Shown in pieces: positions 1 through 13,084 of a stretch of 64,000 nt of DNA. Source of the stretch: Uranotaenia lowii. Its lineage: Eukaryota > Arthropoda > Insecta > Diptera > Culicidae. Within the stretch, counting starts at the first letter, position 1. The number at the start of each line of letters is the position of its first letter. Location: contig NC_073692.1 of assembly GCF_029784155.1 (NCBI RefSeq), forward strand, positions 321,529,906 through 321,593,905, in the 5' to 3' direction. The notes under the pieces were generated by a model, which saw only the letters and a list, made by a program, of their open reading frames with translations, had not been told where the DNA came from and searched no databases. A program made the position numbers and the translations under genes.

Positions 1-565
1 TTCAAGATTATGCCCACAAAAAACGTAAAAAAGTAGTGTAAAAACCGTACTTTTCAATCAATGAACCGTCAAAATTCTTAAGGTCACACCAGATAAATTT
101 GGAAAAGAGGATTGGAAAGAAGACGTTAGTTGGTACATTTTCTCATCTTTAGATTGTCAAAATACGAAAAACAGATATTTTGACAATTTTTCAAAAGTAG
201 CTGGTTTTCTAACTTTTTATCCATTTGCCATTTCTCACACTTTGTAGCTACAGTCTTTTTTCAGAACCGTGTTTTTCGGATTTTTTTCTTAAACTTTGAA
301 TAACGGAAAACTGAAGTGCTACAGCTGAATATTGTCTGTCAAGTGATTATAAGAAAATTCTTGCAGTACTCCATACTTTAGTTATTCGAATTAAGTTCTT
401 TCTCTGAAACACGTGTGCCTGTTTTCAGTGACTAAAAAATATGAACAAGTTCATTTTTACAACAAAACAAAACAACAAACCCGACTGACAGACGCCCTAA
501 CTTCTGATTCGATCAGTGAGCACGTGAGCATTCTGCAGTGATTAACATATCATTAAAGCTTTAAA

Positions 566-1521
566 ATGAGGCCTGCGTTGAGGTGAGTTGAAAATTGTGG
601 AAACTGGCAGAAATTTTTCAAACCACCATAGTGCCGTGATGTTTTTTGTCGGTATAATGTACGCCATAATTTTTAGCAATTTAGGTACTACCATCAGTAA
701 AAGATTTCAAACTCAAATTTGAAATCAATATTTGGGATTGGATTTTCTGTTGCTACTCTCGCTAAATGATTGCGTTTTAAAAGTTTACGAAATAAGCCTA
801 TAGCGCTTAAACCCCATCAGTGTCGAAACGACCTACTGCACTTTCGAGCAGCAAATAATTAGGAACATGCAGTAACTTCAACACGCAGTTGCATGTAAAT
901 CTTTCTATTAACTACGATCGGCCTGTCAGTTGTTCATTTATTTACTTTTTTTCAATCAGTGTGCTATTCCGGTCATCATAATTTGACCTGTTCATCATCA
1001 TTTGACCGGTGATTTTCATCTGGCGAAAAGCGTGTTCCTACTTGTAACATGAAATTTCATGTTTTCTAGTTGTAACTCGTTTCGAGAAATGGATCTTGTT
1101 TCACCTAGGAAAGGCGTACCAGACAACGAGATGAAAAAATCTTGTAGCAATATCCAGTTTATCAATGTGCAATCAAATCAGGAACGTGATTTGAATCACG
1201 TAAACCCATTCTGGAATAATTTGTGATTGGAATTCCATGCCTCAAAATTTTTATTCGTGTTTAATAAAAAGCCCGCTTTCCTTAATTCACTTGTCGATTA
1301 GTTGTCATCAATGAAGTTTATGTCTCGAAAAAAAGGGCCTACAATAACTTCCGTTCAGGCCACCTGTGCTCATCGGACCGGATCCTAAGAAGCGTCTTTT
1401 CGACCACCTTGCTCGAAGTTTAAAGTTTTGCTACGACGACGCCTCCGATCAGAATCAGCCTTCTGCTGAAACACGCTACACAGCTATTCCGGATAAAACC
1501 GTCAATGGCACACATTACTGA
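566..1521 (+). CDS. Small three-exon gene, unknown function (about 110 aa)
   Basis: Proposed coding exons are 566-582, 1070-1222 and 1359-1521. The first exon is ATG plus four codons and two bases and ends at a strong GTGAGT donor. The second follows a good acceptor (tgttttctag) and ends two bases into a codon at a GTGATT donor. The third follows ccgttcag, its first base completes that codon, and the frame runs to TGA at 1519-1521. A poly(A) signal AATAAA follows at 1524-1529. All phases agree (2 then 2) and the 333 nt contain no internal stop. The product is hydrophilic with no signal peptide or membrane span. The C-terminal half has a basic PDPKKRLFDHLARSLKFCYD stretch. I do not recognise the family. 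Introns are 487 and 136 bp. A TCAGTG motif near 513 could be an arthropod initiator. The model rests only on splice and phase logic; further upstream exons are possible. Confidence 0.5.
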
Positions 1522-1529
1522 TGAATAAA

Positions 1530-2171
1530 AAAAACACATTTATTCATTCCCCCCACGCATCGTTTTCCCTCACCGAAAAAAATGACCATTCCTGCCATTG
1601 CTTCTAAATTCTGCTTTCTGCTGGCTGAAGGGAACTTCCTTTAAAACTAACGATAAGGGCATTTAGAACACGCAAACTACCTCCGAAGACGATGACGATG
1701 AAGCGGCTGGCTGGTTCCGTTAGCTTGAAGGAAGGTTCCTACTTTTGCAAGCGAAGACACCTCATAACTATTCCCTGAACCTCCGCGAGGGCTTTTTTTT
1801 CTTTCAACTTTCAACTGTTTCCCAAAGAATTGCGACTCCCGACAGAGGAAGGTACGCTTGCCCGCATCATGTGTTCGGCATGACTAGAGAGAAAGCTAGA
1901 ACGACGGCGGACAAATATGCTTCTGGAGTTTTGTGTTTCATACCTTAGTACTGCTAGTTTTCTGAAGTAAAATCTTCTTAGTTTCTTTTATTTCCGCCAA
2001 TCTACAACACCCACATCTGATGGCGATTACGAAGTTTTGCCTGATAATAAAATAAGGCAGGCAACAGGTGGCCATCAAAGGGGTCTTCAGCTGTCACGAT
2101 ACTAGGACTTGTTGAAAGTCACCTAAAATTTCATTCTTCACTTCATATTTCTTTTTTTTGTCCATTAGAGG
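1530..2171. other. Intergenic, nothing recognised
   Basis: Moderate-GC to AT-rich sequence downstream of the small gene. A 67-codon open frame at 1745-1948 has no supporting features and is treated as chance. Confidence 0.4.
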
Positions 2172-2461
2172 AAGTTCACTGGTGTTGGGAAAAAGTGGTA
2201 GAAATTTTGACATTTTGAAAGTTTTACCATGCAAAAATGTTTTCAAGACCTTTGGGCGTTGTATTTTTTACAGCACTGTTTCCATTTCAGCCGTATGTGA
2301 TATAAATATTGATATTTTTGCATCACAGCATGCGAAACTACAACATGTGTTGTTAAAAAACTTGAAGGCTACAGATCTTGAAAATGTTTTTGCATGGCAA
2401 AATTTTCAAAATGTTCAAAAAGTGACAATTTCTACCACTCTTTCCCAACACCAGTGAACTT
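2172..2461. mobile_element. Foldback MITE, AAGTTCACTGGTGTTGGG family, copy 1
   Basis: The element starts AAGTTCACTGGTGTTGGGAA and ends with the inverse complement. The imperfect inverted arms are about 110 bp and share a GGTAGAAATTT segment and a CCATGCAAAAA segment. It has no coding capacity; the 99-codon frame across it is a by-product. A second copy, split by a later insertion, lies at 45257-46512, and comparing the two fixes the empty-site sequence here. The transposase family is unknown. Confidence 0.75.
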
Positions 2462-2465
2462 ACTC

Positions 2466-3155
2466 TTATGACACCTCTACTTTTTAAAGCAATGAATCCA
2501 AATTATAACTGATTTTACTGAGTAAGCGTGTGCTTGGACGGTGAAATTTAGGAAAAATTATGCTCCGGTGAAATTTTTCCCAACAGTTTTGGTTTGTGAG
2601 GAAATTATAAACTTTAAATTCTTTTTAACACTTATTTAGACCATGTTGAGTGTCCGTGTTAGAATAAAATAAAGAAGTGCTTAGCAATCAGCTGGATTAT
2701 GTTATAGATTTTGGGCGGAGCGATTAGAAATTCCGGAAGCCTGAAATGACCATTAGCAAAATTGCTTCCATTGGAAAGTTTCGGTGAGATCAATCCAATT
2801 TTCTTAATACTTTAACCCTACATAATGTGAGGCGTTATCTGCAAACATTTTTATTTGATAAAATGGACTGTGATATTGTGCAGATTATGTTTAGTTATGT
2901 TATCTTTCTTTTGATTTGAGAATGAATTGATGAGAGAATAATTTAAATTTTAATACACATGTTTCGATGTAATTTCTCTGGATTTTTATCAAATAAAATG
3001 TTCGTTCAAATAATTCTTTAGAATCAATTAGTAGATGTGACACATAGATTCCTTTTTTCTAATAATTGCTTAGATAAATACGAAATAGATTCATATTAGT
3101 CATACGTGCAACTCTAAAAATTTCAAATATTTCGGAAAGCAAGTCACACTCACAT
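2466..3155. other. AT-rich intergenic DNA
   Basis: No coding, RNA or repeat structure recognised. Confidence 0.4.
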
Positions 3156-3735
3156 ATGGCTGGGCAAACCATTAGCTTTTTTTTACCAAAATCTTCGAGT
3201 AAAATTTACGACTCCGTCTCGTCAACATTTTGGTCATCCCAAACCGATACCGGTCGCCCGGAAGCGTTTTATAACAAACTTGCCATAAGTTTAGTCGTCG
3301 ATGATAACGCACACCGATTTTCCACACAGCAGTGGAATTATAATATAATTTACCAGCAGCTTATTTTTCACTACCCTTCGGCTTCTTCTGCTTCCAATAT
3401 GTCTTTAGATCTTATCATACCTTAGCACGATAGACGGTGATGAGAAGAGATTCCACTTTTTAGCCACATCCCAATCTGAATCAGTCTTCTTACTGGCTAA
3501 AGCACGCACGACATTTCGGTCCAAAGTTTTGTCCACTGGACCCGGTTTTTGCCCAATTTTTTTTTCACGAAGCTGCTTTACGCAACATACTTCTGCATTG
3601 CATTTTGAACCACTCCAATGCAAACTTCTTCCATTTTCGGGAACTGACGCAGCAAAGTAATCTGGAGGAACCACATTTGTGCACGATATTTTACGGTTTT
3701 CCGATTGAAATAACCAAGCTTTCAGATTCAAAATA
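3156..3735 (-). pseudogene. Tc1/mariner-superfamily transposase relic, copy 1
   Basis: On the minus strand the frame 3731-3405 reads KKIGQKPGPVDKTLDRNVVR and then ALASKKTDSDWDVAKKW, which looks like the paired-type helix-turn-helix DNA-binding half of an IS630-Tc1-mariner transposase. In other frames just downstream the line continues with LKTYWKQKKPK, then VCVIIDD followed directly by a TAA stop where a glutamate of an IIDDET-like first catalytic motif would be expected, then a segment ending LLEDFGKK. Several frameshifts and stops make it a pseudogene. A related relic lies at 11095-11600. The exact DDxD/E subgroup cannot be read because the third acidic region is missing. Confidence 0.6.
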
Positions 3736-3769
3736 TCAAAACATAAGCTAATTTAAACTTAAAATTTCA

Positions 3770-6700
3770 ATATTAATGTGTAGATAAGCTGAAAGCAGTA
3801 TCGGTGACATAATTGCTGTAGATCTTGAAATCCAGGAGTGTTGGTTAAAAATCACTAAAAAAATCTTCTGACTGTTTAGCATGAGCCTTGTTGTCGAAAA
3901 AATAGTGGAATGATAAAGCGGTAATTTTAATTCACAAGGGAAAAATTAAAACCGGGTAAACTTATTTTGGAAGATTTTTGCATCCCAAACCCGATTTTTG
4001 TCAGATTTTTTTCTCCCTTCTTATTTTATGGCATTTGGTAATTTTAAAACTAAGCAGTTTAGAGTGAAATCGATAAATGATAATTGATTAAGTAACAAAC
4101 CTACATGAACACCAAAAATATGTAAAATCTTTTCATTATCCTTTATTCATTCAACGATACAGATTAGAGGGAAGAATGCCAAAAAGTGACAATTTCCCGT
4201 AAAACAAAACAACACAGATTTCTTCTAGATAATCTTCGTATTTTACAAAATGGGAAAACATACTTACTTCTATAATTTTAGGACCATGAGGGTCCTGAAT
4301 TACTCACAGTCTTTATGAAAATTGATCATTAAGTTAGAACTTTTTTTCTATATCTTTTTGATATTTTACACTTTTGCTAAAAAGTGCAAATACAAATTTG
4401 CATTTAGTGTTCCAAAATAAATCAAAATCAATTTTCAAATTCTTTGCACCTCGGAAAATGTGAATTTTGTTTCCTTGTGTTATAGTTTTGAATGCGGATT
4501 TTGGGTTCTGGAGATGAATTAGAATCTCTATCGCCGACACCAATTCCTTCATATTGAAACAGCTTTTATAAATACTTTTTTGTTCCTTTTTGGCTCTAAA
4601 AACTCATAGGGAATGCAAAAGTCATAAAACGTAATCTGTTTTTTCGATTTATTGTTGCTGGAATCCTTTGAGAAGATTTCTTAAATTTAAACTTACTATG
4701 AACATTTTATATTCGATTTCTGTTTTGCAGTACTTGTATTTTTTTCATAGTCATCCATAATATGAATGTGTGATGTGATACATTTCAAACAGAATTTAGT
4801 AAAATCAGATCTGAAATTTAATATAATTTGTTTTTGAATTTCATAATATAGGTTAATAATTTTAAATTTATAATTCATATTTGAATGGTGGAAAATTAAG
4901 GGTGAAAAAAAACTCACGAAAGAGAATCTTTACTGTGATTCAGAGCCTGAATTCTTATTTTGCCATATATCATGAATTCCTTGTAAACGCGAGTGAAAAT
5001 AGCATTACTTTATATTTTAAAATGAGGTTAACATTAGACATCTAGTATGACTTTATGAAGTTTACAAATTCTCAATAAACCAGCTATAAAGAAAAAAACA
5101 GAATTTTAAATTCAAATTCATTTTTAAATTTACGATGTGTATTAGCTTTTCATTCTAAAGTAAAGTTTTATTCGAATTATTTTTCCTGATTCTGAATTGA
5201 TAATTTCCATCGATTGAAAAATATTTTGAAATAGAAAAAAAAATCCTAATGGGAAGCTTTTCGCTGCTCAAAACTTCATCAATAATGAATTTCAACAACA
5301 CGATTTAATTTGTTTAGTGAAATATTGATGACTAAATGACAAGAAAAATTAGAAAGTTAAACGGTCGATTGAAGTCATACGTTTCTTAAAAGCTTACTGG
5401 AAAACGATTAGCTCGTGTTAATTTAGGCATATGAGGAAAATTATACAATATAAAAAAAGTTGTCCTTACATTTCATAGAAAATTCAAAATCAACACACTC
5501 AACAACACACTTTTGTTGAGTTACTTATCAAAAGTTATTTGGTATAATTTAGTCAAAGGAATCCCAAGTTACAACTGTTTCAGTTTGGTGGACCGACTTT
5601 TTCAAACATTGAGCCTTTTCAATGATAAATGAACTTTTTTGTTGAATAAACACCCCCACGGATTGGAAAATTTTGAAAATTTAAAAGCACATCGACTAAG
5701 AAAAGTCGACGAAAATTTTTATAGAAATTCGAGCTTTTGCGGGTAATTTGTGACGGTTTTTTTGCCACTTTGTGATCACCTCCCCATAGTACCGCGTCTG
5801 AATAATATATGTTTGGTGACTTGAGAAATCACACGTTGGTTAAGCTATTCTCAGAGCCATAGAATCAAAACAAAATGTATCTTTCAATTTTTATTTATAG
5901 GAAACAAATCATTGATCGATACAAATTTTAAATGAAAGATTTTCATCTTCATACACTTCAAATTGAATGAAAAATGCAACCTCTTCCAAAATATATGAAA
6001 AATTACTCAACACGGAAATTTCGAAGCGCGTTTGCTTGGAAATCTAGCTCTGACTGCCTCATAAATATTAATATTTGAGAAGGTTTTTCGTTTCAACTTC
6101 TATTTTGAACAAAATTGATATTGATTGAATAATTAACCTCTTTTCAACAGTAATCTTGTTGTTCGTTAAATTTTAGAGTAAAAATTTAAAATTTTTTTTT
6201 GGCCAAACTGTTTTGAAATTATCGGTTTTTACATTTATTCGCCTCATTCTCTGACCTTTTGTAAATCTATGAAATGTTTTCTTGTTCATGTACGGGATCA
6301 AGTATCGTTTTATTTTTTGCAGCATAGAAACTTTGAAATTACATGCTTTCAGAGTCTGTAAAAGACGGCGAGTTGCTGAATAAAGCTATGATAAGATCGA
6401 GAAAATGATTCCTTCACATGCACGTATTCTTAAAAAACTAGAAAAATAAATTTGAACATTTCTTCCATACTTCAGTCACTTCGACTTATCCTAGAAATAT
6501 AGTACTCTTCTTCATTCATAGCAGTGCATGATTTTCATAAATCTTTTTTTTTTTTTAATTTTCATCGGAATCAATTTTATTCTATAAATTTGGAAGAACA
6601 ACCATTCATTGACATGTCCTTCCATCACATTTAAATGCCATGCAACCTGTTCTTTTCAAAGCGAAAATTACCCACAGAACCAGCCAAGTGGGTGAATGGG

Positions 6701-8080
6701 AGACTTCAATGCTCAATACTCAATGCCTGTATTGGTCGGTCGGTGTTTTTCGCAGCAAAGCCGTAGGTATCTTCGTGCATGCATTTCTTCGGGTCTTTCT
6801 TTATTTTCCTTTTTGCCGCGAGCGAGCAAGGAGGGTAACAAATTTCTCACGGAAAATTATCCAACTGGAACTGTGATGGGGGTACTGAAGCAGCAGGAGT
6901 ATCAGGAAGGGAGTCCGCTTCGTTTCCTCTATCCGTGTGTCCACCTATGTATGTAGGTATTTCCAGAATGTGTCTTAAGCAGCCTTTCCCTTCTCGAGCT
7001 TGTTGTTCTTCGGTGTGTTCATTATCGTCCGGCTATGTTTTGGAACGGGAGCACTCGGTCGGAAACGATAATAAACCTCCTGAATGCGCCATCCTATCTT
7101 GTCCCGTAAATAGGGGTGACCCCGAGCGTTCCCGGGGTCAAAACCAGCTACTACTAGTTGCGTGTTATTTTAATGATTACCGAATGACTGGGTAGGTTTG
7201 TTTGTTTACAATTAAAAACTAGACTTCCCAAGCCGATATGGAACATTCTAAACTAATCGTTCTATATGGAAGAGTAGGGGGAGCGTAAAATTACAATAGC
7301 AAAACTAGGCAGAAGAACTTAAAAACTGCTCGAAACTTATTATAACAGTTAAAACAGTTGTCAAAATTGAAGCATAAATAATATTTTGAATATCAAGAAA
7401 GTATAAAGAAAATTTACTTTCATTGTATCAAAAACATATAGAATAAATAAGTAAAAAATTAAAATAAATCTTAACAAACTCATTGAACACAACCTAGGTA
7501 ATTGTAAAGTTTCCTAAAAGTTTTATAATTTAATGTATAGTGATTATACATTTCTAAACTCTAATATATTTTTGATTTTTTTATATCATTTCAGGTAAGT
7601 CGTACCAACAACAACTTATAAAAGCAGTAAGTAAAATTGCTTAAGACCCGTACGATAAACATTGATTTTGTTTCGCGTTACATGTAACACTTGGAATTTA
7701 AAACAAATCTAATTATGACCGGAACGAATTTGAAACCTTTTTTTTCTATCTCGAAGTTTAAACATTCTGGGGGAGGTGTATGCATAAAAAAATAGTTAAA
7801 AATTTAAATACATTGGAATAAGTTGTACAAAACCTTGAATGCAACAAAATTGCGTGCTTTTCACATTCTACCAACTATTTTAGATCGATAATTATAAAAA
7901 AGAAAATACAGAAAATGGTAAAGTTTCCATCCATCACCATGTGTTTTTTTTTTGCTCTAATTTAAACTTTATTTTCTCCTCAGTAGAAATTGAGGAGCAG
8001 CTAACAAAAGAAGAATTTGATATATGTTCCACCCAATTGAAAATGAAAGTTAGTGTCCTCTAGTGGATGTGTAAAAACTT
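3770..8080. other. 4.3 kb of AT-rich intergenic or intronic DNA
   Basis: Very AT-rich with many homopolymer runs. A less AT-rich island at about 6640-7200 carries three overlapping short open frames with no recognisable product and a small hairpin at about 7119-7140 (GACCCCG...CGGGGTC). No exon, RNA gene or element end was recognised. The 6.6-7.2 kb island is the best place in this stretch to look for a regulatory element. Confidence 0.35.
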
Positions 8081-8084
8081 TAAA

Positions 8085-8862
8085 TGGCTACTGCAATAGA
8101 CTGAGTCGATTTGGGTAATTTTTGAATTTCTCAAACCCTGGGGACTTAAAAGCTTCGTTTTGGTCCGAAGCTCTTCCATGATTTTCGTAGAATTTAAAGG
8201 TATCGTTTGCATGAGTTAATTTTATCTTTTAGATTTGTATGGGAAAATTGAATATTTTGTACTAAAAAATCAACATCATTCTTTTGTGGGACCGAGCTCG
8301 CAAATCGTTATAAAGTCAGTTATTTATTCTTTTAATGACGTTTTCCGCTGAACCATTTTGTCGAAAACCGTAACTTCGTATCTAATTAGGCAAAAAAGTT
8401 ATTAGCTATTGAATAGGGGTGTGTATTTTTGCATTGAAAAACAATCAATTCATTTGACATCACTGCTGATGCCTAGCGAAGTATTGCATACTACATTTCA
8501 AAAAGTAATACTTCGCTAGGCACCAGCAGTGATGTCAAATGAATTGATTGTTTTTCAATGCAAAAAGACTTACCCCACACCCCAATTCAACAGCTTATAA
8601 TCTTTTTTGTCTAACAAGAAACGAAGTAACAGTCTTCAACCAAGTTATTCAACGGAAAGTTTCCTTGAAAGAATTTATAAATACACAAAACCAATAGTAG
8701 GCTCGGTTCCACGAAGAAACACATGTAAAGGTTACTTAAAAAAATCCGCGAAATACCACGGATGAGTTTTGAACCAAAACTAAGCTTTTTAGACCCCAGA
8801 ATTTGATAAATTAAAAGGTGACCTCAAGTTGACTCAGTCTACTATTGCAAGTCATAGCATTT
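8085..8862. mobile_element. 780-bp foldback element (long imperfect inverted repeat)
   Basis: The outer ends are TGCAATAGACTGAGTC on the left and the inverse complement of TGCAATAGTAGACTGAGTC on the right. The arms are about 380 bp, diverged outside and nearly identical in the inner 55 bp on each side of a short spacer near 8490-8502. It has no coding capacity. This is a non-autonomous foldback or MITE-type element; the family is unknown and the exact borders are approximate. Confidence 0.7.
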
Positions 8863-8864
8863 TG

Positions 8865-9345
8865 TTGTTAAAAAGCTGTACAATTGAAAATGGGAAAATT
8901 ATTTATTAACTTATCGGATCTTAGATCTCTGCCTGTAATCTTTATGATGAATAAACAAATATTAAAAATACGCTAACTTAAATCTATTTTTGATTTGTTC
9001 TCTGGATATTTCTAGTTTAATTAAATTAGCATGAACGTTGCAGAGCCTCATCATTCTATAAATAAATAGGCTGATTCCTAGCTTAGTTCTGGATTAGGTT
9101 TGTAAGCTGGAATGTCCTTCGTTAGGTGAGATTTGTGCCAAAAAATACGGTGAAAAATATTTTCCACTGGTTAGATCTAATCAACACGTTGAATGATTTT
9201 CTAGGATTTTCTAGGGAATTCAATCCTACCAGCATACATATGGCTCGATATTCCGGCATTTCGTCATGTCAACCAATGTTCATAAGGGCGAAGCTTAGGA
9301 ATCTTTCTTGGATTTGTTTTATTCTGTTTTTTTGTACATTGTAAT
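8865..9345. other. Intergenic, nothing recognised
   Basis: AT-rich; a 72-codon frame at 9126-9344 has no family resemblance. Confidence 0.35.
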
Positions 9346-9349
9346 ATGG

Positions 9350-10456
9350 CTGCCACATTATATTGGCGTATTCGATGGCAATTTCGATAAGATTACAACA
9401 TAAATCGAAACAATGGTGTAAGAATTGTCCTTCACCGACGATTTTCTAGCAATGATACTGATGTTTTCGAAACTCATCTTCCGAGAAAAGGTTATCACGC
9501 TATATGTTGAGGCATTAATTTTCAATCCAAAAGCGCTGCAGCACTCAGAAAACATAAATAGCACGTTATACAGAGTCAAGCAATCCTTGGGGTTTCGAAC
9601 CGGTAGGATCATCTTCAGATCAACTGCGTACATCAAAACATACACGACACGCAACAGTCCGGGACACTCGTTTATAACAGTGATGAAAAGAAAGGGTCCC
9701 AAGTGACTCCCTTGTGGAACACCACTGTTAACCGAGAAAAGTACCGGTAATACAATTTTTACATAGAACTAACAGGCTGGCATTATATTAATTATGTTAA
9801 ACGCCTTTGACATGTCGGTATATATGGTATCGACTTGTGGTCCCTGCATTGCCCTCCATTGAGTAGTTCGTCACTGTTGAATGCTTTTTCCAAAAACCTT
9901 GCTGAAAGTCTGACATCTTTCTGAGTACATTTAATCGTAAATTATGCTCTCGAACAGTTTGGGAATAGCAGAAAGAATTGCTGCTCTACGATAGTTTTCA
10001 GCAGGCAGTTTAGAACCATTCTTGTGAATCAGCAAAATGTGTGAGATCTTCAATAGTTTAGGAAACCGACCTTCCAAATTTAAGCTGAGAATAGCAATTG
10101 CAAAGTTACACCTTTTTTGAGGAATGAATTTGGAATTCTGTCAGGTACACTTCCTTCATGGAGCAGTAAAATTTTTCGTTGAATGTCTGTGGTCGATACC
10201 CTCGGTTCAGGAATAATTTCGGTTGCGGCTCGTAGTTCTCTATTTAAATCATTAACGCTGTAAATACAGCGAAAATATTCCGAATATTTCTGAGCCTCAA
10301 AGTTTTTGCGTTTTCATTGTTGAAAGGAATATTTTTCGGAACTGAATTCGTCTTACGTTTGGAATTGACGTACTTCCAAAAAGGTTTCGGTTCTGTTTGA
10401 ATATCTGAAAGAATTGGGCGTAAATCAGTAAAAAAAAGAAAGGAAGAATCATCCAA
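9350..10456 (-). pseudogene. Jockey/CR1-type non-LTR reverse transcriptase relic
   Basis: Read on the minus strand, 10456-10244 gives SDIQTEPKPFWKYVNSKRK, the typical linker before the reverse transcriptase palm in Jockey-like LINEs. Around 9980-10020 one frame reads GSKLPAENYRRAAILSAIPK (the K..NYRPI region). At about 9730-9610 it reads SGVPQGSHLGPFLFIT followed by VLMYAVDLKMI, where the catalytic YADD box has become YAVD. Several frameshifts separate these blocks, so the copy is dead. No endonuclease or ORF1 is present, so it is 5'-truncated. A related relic lies at 26380-26846. Confidence 0.8.
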
Positions 10457-10459
10457 TAG

Positions 10460-11090
10460 GATTTAAATCCCAAATCCCCAACACCCCCTTCGAAGTTAGC
10501 TGTGATGTTAGATTATAAATTAAAATTTATGATATGAACACGTCATAAAAATGGCACCTTGGAAAAAATGTCCGCATTTTATCGGTTCACCGAGGTTTCC
10601 TAAAAACTTTTTAATTTTGACAAAAATATTTTTCTTGTTTTGCGTTTAGATTTTTCAGTTTTGTGACGTTTTCTGTAACGTTGTTCTTATGGAACTCAGA
10701 AAATTTTTTTTTCGCCAGTTTTCAACATTAATTTCCGTCTGTAAAGTAGTTTAAGCACAATTCATAAGCAAATCATTTTTTTTTTTTGCTTTTATGTTCT
10801 CTGTAGTCGTCTTTTACAGTGAAGCAATTAAAAATAAGATTCCATTCAATCGTAGCCTCAGCACAGACTGATTTGCGCTGATTTTGACCACTTTTTTCAA
10901 CTATTTTACAAAGTTTTCGATAGAATCTGCAAACTTCACATGTTTTCTCAAATACGATTTGGTGAAAATGTGAGAAAAAAAAAAGTTTCAATCGTTCTTG
11001 CTTGTGAACAATTTGGCGAATTCATCTCATTCGATGCGATCTGCACTTTATTGGATTTGTACTAAGCCATCGTGTCCTTTCGGTGAAAAT
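10460..11090. other. AT-rich spacer
   Basis: Homopolymer-rich DNA between two transposon relics; nothing recognised. Confidence 0.35.
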
Positions 11091-11094
11091 TGAT

Positions 11095-11600
11095 GTCCTC
11101 TTCTAGTCAATACTTCGGCCATCCCGAACAGTGTAATACTGGCCACCCGGTAGCGTTAAAAAAAATCAAACTTACAATAGATTTTGTCGTTGGTGATAAC
11201 GCATACCGATTTTCCACATATCAGTTGATCTTATAAATTGGTTGACGGAAGCAGCTTGTTTTTGACTCGGCTTGGGCTTCTTCTGCTTCTTATATGTCTT
11301 CAGACCCATTCTTACCTTGGTACGAAGGACAATGCTGAAAGGGGATCCACGTTTTTGACCACGTCCTGAACTAAGGCAGTTTTCTAACTGGCATAAGCAC
11401 GCATGACTTTCCGGTCCAAAGCTTTGTCCACCGGACCCGGTTCCCGCCCCAATTTTTTTCTCCTACTATCCTCTTCATACTTCCGAATCAAATTTCAGAC
11501 TGCTCCAATCTTACTCCTCCCATTTTCTCCAACTGACTCATCGAAGTGTTGGGGATAGTACTCCATTTGATATTTTTGAGCTTTTTCGAGAAAATGCTTC
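11095..11600 (-). pseudogene. Tc1/mariner-superfamily transposase relic, copy 2
   Basis: Homologous over about 450 bp to the relic at 3156-3735 and in the same orientation. Shared landmarks are the GCGTTATCAYC region, the TCTTCTGCTTC stretch and a CCGGTCCAAAGYTTTGTCCA block encoding the GPVDKxLDR part of the DNA-binding domain. No frame is open beyond 70 codons. It has decayed further than copy 1. Confidence 0.55.
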
Positions 11601-11704
11601 TCATTTTCACGAAAACTATGAACGGTGGAGCACAGAATACAAAAAAAAATTAAGCCAAACTGTAAACAAGAACACCCAGCAGAAACCAGCTGTATAAACG
11701 TCAT

Positions 11705-13080
11705 CCGGAATGAGCAGGATTGTATATAAATCGTGCATAGTCATAATGGGACATCCAGAAGAATGCTCTCAGTAGTTGGAAAGATTAAGGTTCAGTACGT
11801 TGCTGGAGTAAATATGGTTCAGTAATCATTGTTTGATTGGTCTTTGAAAATTTCCATAAAAACAATTAATTATTTTGGAAATTTGTTGGAAAATTTAGAA
11901 TATTTTTAAAATCAATTCCAAATAAACATAATTTTAAAAGTTTCATTTATTATTTGAAAGTTCTAGCAAAGCATATCGGGTTTGCTTGTCCGATCATTAA
12001 TATAAATTTTACAAAATTAATGTAGCTAAGAAACTTCCTAATTAAAAAATATTTGAAGAACATGTAAAACTATACTATTATTTTGATTCGATTACATAGT
12101 AGTTTAAACATTTTGATGTCATCTCCTGTCAATCACAAGTCAGAATGCAAAAACATTTAAAATACTAAAAGCACGATGTTGAAATAATTTACCCACTGGC
12201 CTCCTCTAAACAGGGGTGTTCTAAACCTCAGAACTGCAACCGCAGATGTTTGCCGTTTTATTTTTATTCAAACACCTTTCCAACTGTATAACGACCTCCA
12301 GCCCAGAAGTTAGTTGGATCGTCGTAATGGTACAATGTGAAAGTTGAAACATTTATGTTTAACCAGCAACTAGCGTTCCCGAGGGTCGTGTGACATACCG
12401 GTAATTTTGTACCTTCGTCCCACCGTATCCCGGGTTTGAACACTCATGAACGGGACAGTTAACTCTCTTCGATTCGTTTTTGAGGGTTCTCCCTTAGAAA
12501 AATCTCAAGTGTTTTCGTTTTAAAGTTTGGTTGGTTTTTCCCAGTTGATAATTCATAATATTAAACCTTTCAAACACTTTCAAAGTGGGAGTCGTTAAAA
12601 TCCGACGTAAAGCGATCCAACTGTATCGTCGCCAAAGTCCAGAAAGCATGTCGTTCGGTATGCGCATTGCGAAAATGACATCCCGGAGTAAGTGGAGGCG
12701 CAAAAGCGTGTAGCGTTTCGTTGTTGCGCTGCTGCCGGACACGAGCAGGCACCTCATTCCTTGTTGTCTTCCACATGCATGTAGGTACCGGAAAGGCCCT
12801 GACATGAGGCCATCAAACCGAAGAGTCCACCTCGGATAGCCAGAGACTTTGTCCACCGTAATTTAATCACTTGTCGCCGTCTTGTCGTTACGATTTCGAA
12901 GGAGAAGAAGTGTGCAGTTGAGTTATGACGACAGTATGATGGCGCGAAAATAAATTGTATAAATTCAATTGAACGGAGCTTTGGTTTTCTCAATGGGGTA
13001 AATACATAAATTCGTTTATTTATTTTCTCCGAACGAAAAAAAAATCATTTCAACTAAAATCTTAAAAGTTTCGAGCATAT
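11705..13080. other. Intergenic, with a higher-GC segment at 12.2-13.0 kb
   Basis: AT-rich to 12.18 kb, then 12.2-13.0 kb is visibly richer in GC, with overlapping minus-strand frames (12494-12993) that have no recognisable product. It could be single-copy noncoding DNA or an old element. Confidence 0.3.
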
Positions 13081-13084
13081 ATCG

